From positions 1-8,803 of the forward strand of contig CATZIG010000074.1 of assembly GCA_958419975.1 (NCBI GenBank): a stretch of 8,803 nucleotides of DNA. Reading direction: 5' to 3'. The DNA comes from an uncultured Collinsella sp. (GTDB lineage Bacteria; Actinomycetota; Coriobacteriia; Coriobacteriales; Coriobacteriaceae). The notes beneath the pieces are model-generated. The model did no database searches and was not told where the DNA came from. It saw nothing but the letters and a program-made list of their open reading frames with translations. Made by a program: the position numbers and the translations under genes. Shown piece after piece: positions 6,441 to 8,803 of this stretch (position 1 is the stretch's first letter; every line of letters begins with the position of its first letter).

Positions 6441-6468
6441 ACCCTTCTCGGCCTGTGCCGGGGAGGGT
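6441..6468. terminator. Strong hairpin between convergent genes, likely bidirectional terminator
   Basis: ACCCTTCTCGGC (6441-6452) pairs with GCCGGGGAGGGT (6457-6468): 12 pairs including two G-U, with a 4-base loop CTGT. TTT follows on the + strand. On the - strand the stem is followed by CTTGTTG, only moderately T-rich. Its position, 39 bases after the biotin-ligase-like stop and 78 bases beyond the coaX stop, suits termination of both transcripts. Confidence 0.65.
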
Positions 6469-6546
6469 TTCGCCTATCTGGGGAATGGGTTTGGCGAACG
6501 TTTGCGGGGGCTGTGGCATCGGGCGTGCTCGACTTAAGCCCCTGCT

Positions 6547-7320
6547 CTATCCCAGCTCCTGCATGCGGCGGTAGATTTCGCAGATGCCCTTGATGGTGAG
6601 CTGTCCGTCGACTATGTCGAAGGCGTCGGTCGAATCGGCGACGATGCTGGCGAGGCCGCCCGTGGCGATAACAGCGGCGTCCTCGCGCCCCAGCTCGCGC
6701 TTCATGCGCGCGACCAGGCCTTCGGCCATGGCGGCGGCGCCCGTTACGGCGCCGACCTTGATACACTCCTCGGTATCGCGGCCGATGGCGTGCTCGGGCG
6801 CCTCGAGCGGAACGCTGGCGAGCTTGGCGGCTCGGGCGGCGAGCGCGTCCATCGAAATGCGGATGCCCGGCGCGATCGCTCCACCAATGTAATAACCGTC
6901 CTCGTCGATGACGTCGATATTGGTTGCGGTGCCAAAGTCCACCACGATCGCCGGGGAGCCGTAGAAGGTCTCGGCAGCGACGGCGTTGGCGATGCGGTCG
7001 GCACCAACGGCCTGGGGGCGCGCCGCGCGCAGCTTGGTCACGGCGGCCGTCTGCGGCCCGATGACGATGGCGTCTGCGGCAATGCGGTCGGCCACGGCGC
7101 GCCACTCGCGCGAGAGCTGCGGCACCACGCCCGCAAAGGCGATCGCGTCGACCGCATCGAGCGAAAGGCCGTACATCTTAAAGAAACCCATCAGGCGCAC
7201 ATGGATCTCGTCGGCGGTATAGGAGCGGTCGGTGGGCATGCGCCACGACTGCACCAGCTCGTCTCCGTCAAACAGGCCCATGGCCGTCTGCGTGTTTCCC
7301 ATATCGATAGCGAGCAGCAT
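6547..7320 (-). CDS. coaX: Type III pantothenate kinase
   Basis: It phosphorylates pantothenate with ATP, the first step of coenzyme A synthesis; type III enzymes are insensitive to CoA feedback and need a monovalent cation. The 257-residue length is normal. Motifs of the ASKHA-fold family are clear: N-terminal phosphate loop DMGNTQTA (6-13), the GADR motif with catalytic Asp108 (106-109), VVDFGTATNIDV (126-137), GGAIAPGI (146-153), and the ATGGLA adenosine motif (219-224). The start MLLAIDMGNT at 7320 was chosen because type III kinases begin a few residues before the D-x-G-N-T loop and GGGAG lies about six bases upstream. The open frame continues to 7575 only because it reads antisense through the tRNA gene. 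It is convergent with the biotin-ligase-like gene and divergent from the tRNA. A -10-like TATACAAT sits about 37-44 bases upstream. Confidence 0.97.
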   Translation of the reverse strand: MLLAIDMGNTQTAMGLFDGDELVQSWRMPTDRSYTADEIHVRLMGFFKMYGLSLDAVDAIAFAGVVPQLSREWRAVADRIAADAIVIGPQTAAVTKLRAARPQAVGADRIANAVAAETFYGSPAIVVDFGTATNIDVIDEDGYYIGGAIAPGIRISMDALAARAAKLASVPLEAPEHAIGRDTEECIKVGAVTGAAAMAEGLVARMKRELGREDAAVIATGGLASIVADSTDAFDIVDGQLTIKGICEIYRRMQELG

Positions 7321-7356
7321 GTCTACTCCCGGTGTCGGCATAAAAGGACGCGCACC

Positions 7357-7379
7357 ATTGTATACGTGCCGTCGACGGC
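7357..7379 (-). promoter_or_regulatory. Possible coaX -10 with adjacent 12-bp palindrome
   Basis: On the - strand TATACAAT (7364-7357) is a good -10 match about 37 bases before the coaX start. No consensus -35 is at the right spacing. Just upstream, where the -35 region would fall, lies the perfect palindrome GCCGTCGACGGC (7368-7379), which could be an operator. The promoter call rests on the -10 alone. Confidence 0.4.
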
Positions 7380-7456
7380 GCTCGGCTGCGATTCGTTTAC
7401 GGTGATAGGGGCTGAGGGGTTTAAATATGAAGGAATTATGCTCTACGAGATTTTCC

Positions 7457-7485
7457 TTGCCGTTTACCGAACTCCCGCGTAATAT
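7457..7485 (+). promoter_or_regulatory. Sigma-70-type promoter of the initiator tRNA gene
   Basis: TTGCCG (7457-7462) and TAATAT (7480-7485) are separated by exactly 17 bases, with transcription expected to start near 7492, about 25 bases before the tRNA. The upstream side is A/T-rich. No other gene on this strand lies between this site and the tRNA. Confidence 0.7.
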
Positions 7486-7516
7486 CCTTTCTTGCGCACA
7501 TGAGGCGCCCAGACAT

Positions 7517-7593
7517 TGCGGGGTGGAGCAGTCTGGTAGCTCGCCGGGCTCATAACCCGGAGGTCGTAGGTTCAAATCCTGCCCCCGCGACCA
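7517..7593 (+). tRNA. Initiator tRNA-fMet (anticodon CAT)
   Basis: A 77-base cloverleaf. The D stem is GAGC (7526-7529) with GCTC (7539-7542). The anticodon stem is CCGGG/CCCGG (7544-7548, 7556-7560), with CAT at 7551-7553. The T-loop is TTCAAAT (7571-7577), and CCA is encoded (7591-7593). Three features mark it as the initiator rather than elongator Met: three consecutive G-C pairs next to the anticodon loop (GGG/CCC), A11-U24 in the D stem (7527 with 7541), and no Watson-Crick pair at 1-72. Here position 1 is T (7517) facing G (7589), a wobble pair instead of the C-A mismatch of E. coli. The sequence is otherwise very close to E. coli tRNA-fMet. Confidence 0.97.
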
Positions 7594-7601
7594 AGACTTT
7601 T

Positions 7602-7642
7602 AGCAGCTCAGAGGCATTGTTTCTCTGGGCTGTTTCTTTTTT
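7602..7642 (+). terminator. Intrinsic terminator of the tRNA-fMet gene
   Basis: CAGCTCAGAG (7604-7613) pairs with CTCTGGGCTG (7623-7632): 10 pairs including two G-U, with a 9-base loop. TTTCTTTTTT (7633-7642) follows. The stem begins 10 bases after the tRNA CCA, the typical layout for a monocistronic tRNA. Confidence 0.88.
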
Positions 7643-8014
7643 GACTTTCAATCTTGGTCGAATTTTGGTCGAAATCAATTAATAACGGCATTTTTCGAAC
7701 AGGATGCCTGCTTGAACCATCTCCACACTGGTTGACGCCGGTTGGCGACGAGTTCAGCAGGACCGTTCGGCGCTCCTCCACACTTTCTGCGCTTTATTTG
7801 AGAGTTACCAGACAAGAATGACGAAGTCCCTCTAGCTCTGGCGGGCCTATGCCGTGGGCATGGGTGGGGCCCCACCGGGGGCGGGCCTTATTTGGAAAGA
7901 GGCAGTTACAAGACCGTAGATTGCTCTTGGTCGAATTGGCCTGAAATGAGATTCGGGTCGCTACGCCCATTATCTAAAATGGTGACATCTGAGCTGTAAC
8001 AAAGGCGCCGCTAT
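7643..8014. other. 372-bp stretch without a recognisable gene; short repeats and palindromes
   Basis: No frame here has both a credible start and recognisable homology; the longest open frame (7675-7875, - strand) encodes 66 residues rich in Arg/Pro that match no family I know. What is visible: TTGGTCGAA three times (7654-7662, 7665-7673, 7927-7935), the first and third being part of a 13-bp direct repeat; the 9-bp direct repeat GGCGGGCCT (7840-7848, 7880-7888); the small hairpin ATGCC-GTG-GGCAT (7849-7861); and the perfect palindrome GGTGGGGCCCCACC (7863-7876). Composition is uneven: A/T-rich at 7640-7700, G/C-rich at 7840-7888. This fits eroded DNA beside a tRNA integration site. Confidence 0.6.
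7652..7937 (+). repeat. 13-bp direct repeat flanking the gene-poor stretch after the tRNA
   Basis: TCTTGGTCGAATT occurs at 7652-7664 and again at 7925-7937, on the same strand, about 260 bases apart. A third, shorter copy TTGGTCGAA (7665-7673) is in tandem with the first. Because the first copy starts 10 bases after the tRNA terminator T-tract, the pair could be att-like remnants left by integration and loss of an element. No integrase gene is in the window to support that. Confidence 0.5.
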
Positions 8015-8315
8015 ATGAATACGGTCTACGATGCTCTTGACCCTATCGTTAACGGGTTGGTATCGAACAATCTGGCGCGATGTTGGGGATGAACTGCGGC
8101 AGTACGACGCTTTTGGCCGACCGGCTGATAAGTGGGCTGATAGGCCCTCTCGTCTCTGCGCTATCTGCCACGAGTTTTCGGGAGCGCGCGAGATGCCGAT
8201 GACGTTCGAGGAGGCCGAGGAGGAGCAGGAGCGCGAGCCCTGGGAAGATGAGCTCATCAGTTTCGTCTTCACGGACAGCGACATAATCGCCGCGGCGTTG
8301 ACGAACGGCACCTGA
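8015..8315 (+). pseudogene. Small unknown gene, probably frameshifted by one extra G
   Basis: Two frames must be joined to read this gene. The first starts at ATG 8015 with AAAGG (8001-8005) nine bases upstream and runs 25 codons (MNTVYDALDPIVNGLVSNNL...) to TGA at 8090-8092. The second frame is open from 8031 to 8315, but its ATG at 8031 has no ribosome site and its first codons look unlike the rest. Removing one G from GGGG (8085-8088) joins them into one protein of 99 residues with a smooth junction (LARCW-DELRQYDAFGRP). The C-terminal part has a CxxC pair (RLCAICHEF), then a very acidic stretch (FEEAEEEQEREPWEDE) and a final FVFTDSDIIAAAL, with GC-rich third positions typical of coding DNA. 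No family is recognised. The alternative is that the 94-residue frame from 8031 is intact. Confidence 0.5.
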
Positions 8316-8367
8316 TAGCGCCTCTCCGCGGATCGAGTGGTTCGTTTTTCAAGGGAAGGGAAACCGC

Positions 8368-8523
8368 ATGGCTAAGAAGAGATATATTTTGCTATTCGTG
8401 TACCCGTACGAGCTGAAGGACGTCGACGAACGTCGTGGGCTCCTGCTACGGTCGTTTGATGGCGAGAGGCTCTACAATGGTGCCAGATTATCGGTCGAGA
8501 GGGTGACGGATGAAGACTTATAA
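8368..8523 (+). CDS. Small protein of 51 residues, unknown function
   Basis: A short frame with a good ribosome site (AAGGGAAGGG, 8351-8360, seven bases before the ATG) encodes MAKKRYILLFVYPYELKD..., ending in RVTDEDL. It has a basic N-terminus, a short beta-like hydrophobic stretch (RYILLFVYPYEL, 5-16), a charged middle (KDVDERRG), then LLLRSFDGERLYNGARLSVERV. It has no membrane helix, signal peptide or cysteine. I do not recognise a family. Its last 14 bases overlap the start of the next gene in another frame, so the two are probably translationally coupled and functionally linked. Being short, it is easily missed in automated annotation. The supporting evidence is the ribosome site, the coupling and a coding-like third position. 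Confidence 0.65.
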   Translation: MAKKRYILLFVYPYELKDVDERRGLLLRSFDGERLYNGARLSVERVTDEDL

Positions 8524-8803
8524 CCTGGACACCATTCAGAAGGTTCCCCTGCGCGAGGTGTGGCCGCATGAGGCCCACGACTTCACCAAGTGGCTGGCCG
8601 AGGAGCAGAATCTCGCAACCCTCGGGATGGCGGTCGGAATCGAGCTCGAGCTAATAGAGACGGAGTCGTCGGTCGGCTCGTTCAACGTGGATATCTACGC
8701 GCAGGAGTCCGGTACGGGCCGCAAGGTGATCATCGAGAACCAGCTCGAGGACACCAACCACGACCAGCTCGGCAAGGTGATCACGTATGCCGCCGGCAAG
8801 GGC
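8510..8803 (+). CDS. PD-(D/E)XK nuclease-like protein, DUF4268-type (3' end cut by window)
   Basis: The first 98 residues of a protein that continues past the window. The N-terminal part FTKWLAEEQNLATLGMAVGI (25-44), a Glu at 50, then GSFNVDIYA (56-64) with Asp61, KVIIENQLEDTNHDQLGKV (72-90) with Glu76 and Gln78, and ITYAAG (91-96) has the order of a PD-(D/E)XK nuclease core: acidic residue, D, then E-x-Q in place of the usual E-x-K, then a Q-x6-Y helix (Gln86, Tyr93). This layout is what I know from DUF4268 proteins, which occur as solitary proteins or in defence-related loci; the assignment is from pattern memory. The ATG at 8510 has GAGAGGG (8497-8503) upstream and overlaps the end of the 51-residue gene. 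The role could be DNA defence or repair; activity is untested and the C-terminal half is unseen. Confidence 0.75.
   Translation, partial: MKTYNLDTIQKVPLREVWPHEAHDFTKWLAEEQNLATLGMAVGIELELIETESSVGSFNVDIYAQESGTGRKVIIENQLEDTNHDQLGKVITYAAGKG

Noticed and set aside
4992..7105. Very long - strand frames (4992-6191 and 5627-7105)
   Set aside because: They are antisense to FolP-FolK, the biotin-ligase-like gene and coaX, have His/Arg/Ala-rich low-complexity translations, and are typical shadows in GC-rich DNA.
7321..7575. An N-terminal extension of coaX of 85 residues
   Set aside because: It reads antisense through the tRNA gene and intergenic DNA. Type III pantothenate kinases start just before the D-x-G-N-T loop, and the ATG at 7320 has its own ribosome site.
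7500..7682. A 60-codon + strand frame through the tRNA region
   Set aside because: It is the conceptual translation of tRNA-fMet and its terminator, a common false gene; no independent ribosome site or family.
7675..7875. A 66-codon - strand frame after the tRNA
   Set aside because: No ribosome site, unusual Arg/Pro/Cys composition, contains a DNA palindrome at its start, and resembles no family.
7643..8014. CRISPR array or a CRISPR-like repeat set
   Set aside because: The repeated unit is only 9-13 bases, has three irregularly spaced copies and no regular spacers.
7970..8311. A 113-codon - strand frame
   Set aside because: Ser/Arg-rich antisense shadow of the acidic small gene on the + strand.

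Overview
The window looks like a GC-rich chromosome segment from a gut actinobacterium of the Coriobacteriia, most likely Collinsella or a close relative. This is an inference from base composition, codon use, the FolP-FolK fusion and the gene content; no 16S or other taxonomic marker is present. About the first 7.6 kb is ordinary core metabolism. The last 1.2 kb, after a tRNA gene, looks like accessory DNA.

Layout. 1-2079 (+): the end of a two-domain ECF-transporter ATPase, followed almost at once by an ECF substrate-binding (S) membrane protein. 2080-2227: a convergent gap with a perfect 17-bp inverted repeat. 2228-2995 (-): exodeoxyribonuclease III. 3109-3861 (+): a sirtuin with all catalytic and zinc residues. 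3957-5699 (+): a fused dihydropteroate synthase/HPPK with a long disordered insert in the DHPS half. 5700-6401 (+): an abutting, degenerate biotin-protein-ligase-like protein. 6441-6468: a strong hairpin between convergent genes. 6547-7320 (-): type III pantothenate kinase. 7457-7593 (+): promoter and initiator tRNA-fMet, with an intrinsic terminator after it. 7643-8014: no recognisable gene, but short repeats and palindromes. 8015-8315 (+): a small gene that appears broken by one extra G. 8368-8523 and 8510 to the end (+): a 51-residue unknown protein overlapping a PD-(D/E)XK-type nuclease-like protein cut by the window edge.

How the genes fit together. Vitamins and cofactors are the theme of the core part: ECF vitamin uptake, folate synthesis (FolP, FolK), a biotin-ligase relative and the first step of CoA synthesis (CoaX). 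The sirtuin and ExoIII, divergently arranged, are NAD-dependent protein deacylation and DNA repair functions. The tRNA-fMet gene marks a plausible boundary between core and acquired DNA: beyond it gene order, coding density and gene quality all change.

The observations most worth a second look are a 191-bp segment with symmetric inverted ends that coincides with the linker of the ECF ATPase, the insert in DHPS, the eroded biotin-ligase active site, the probable frameshifted gene at 8015-8315, and the small-protein/nuclease pair at the right edge.
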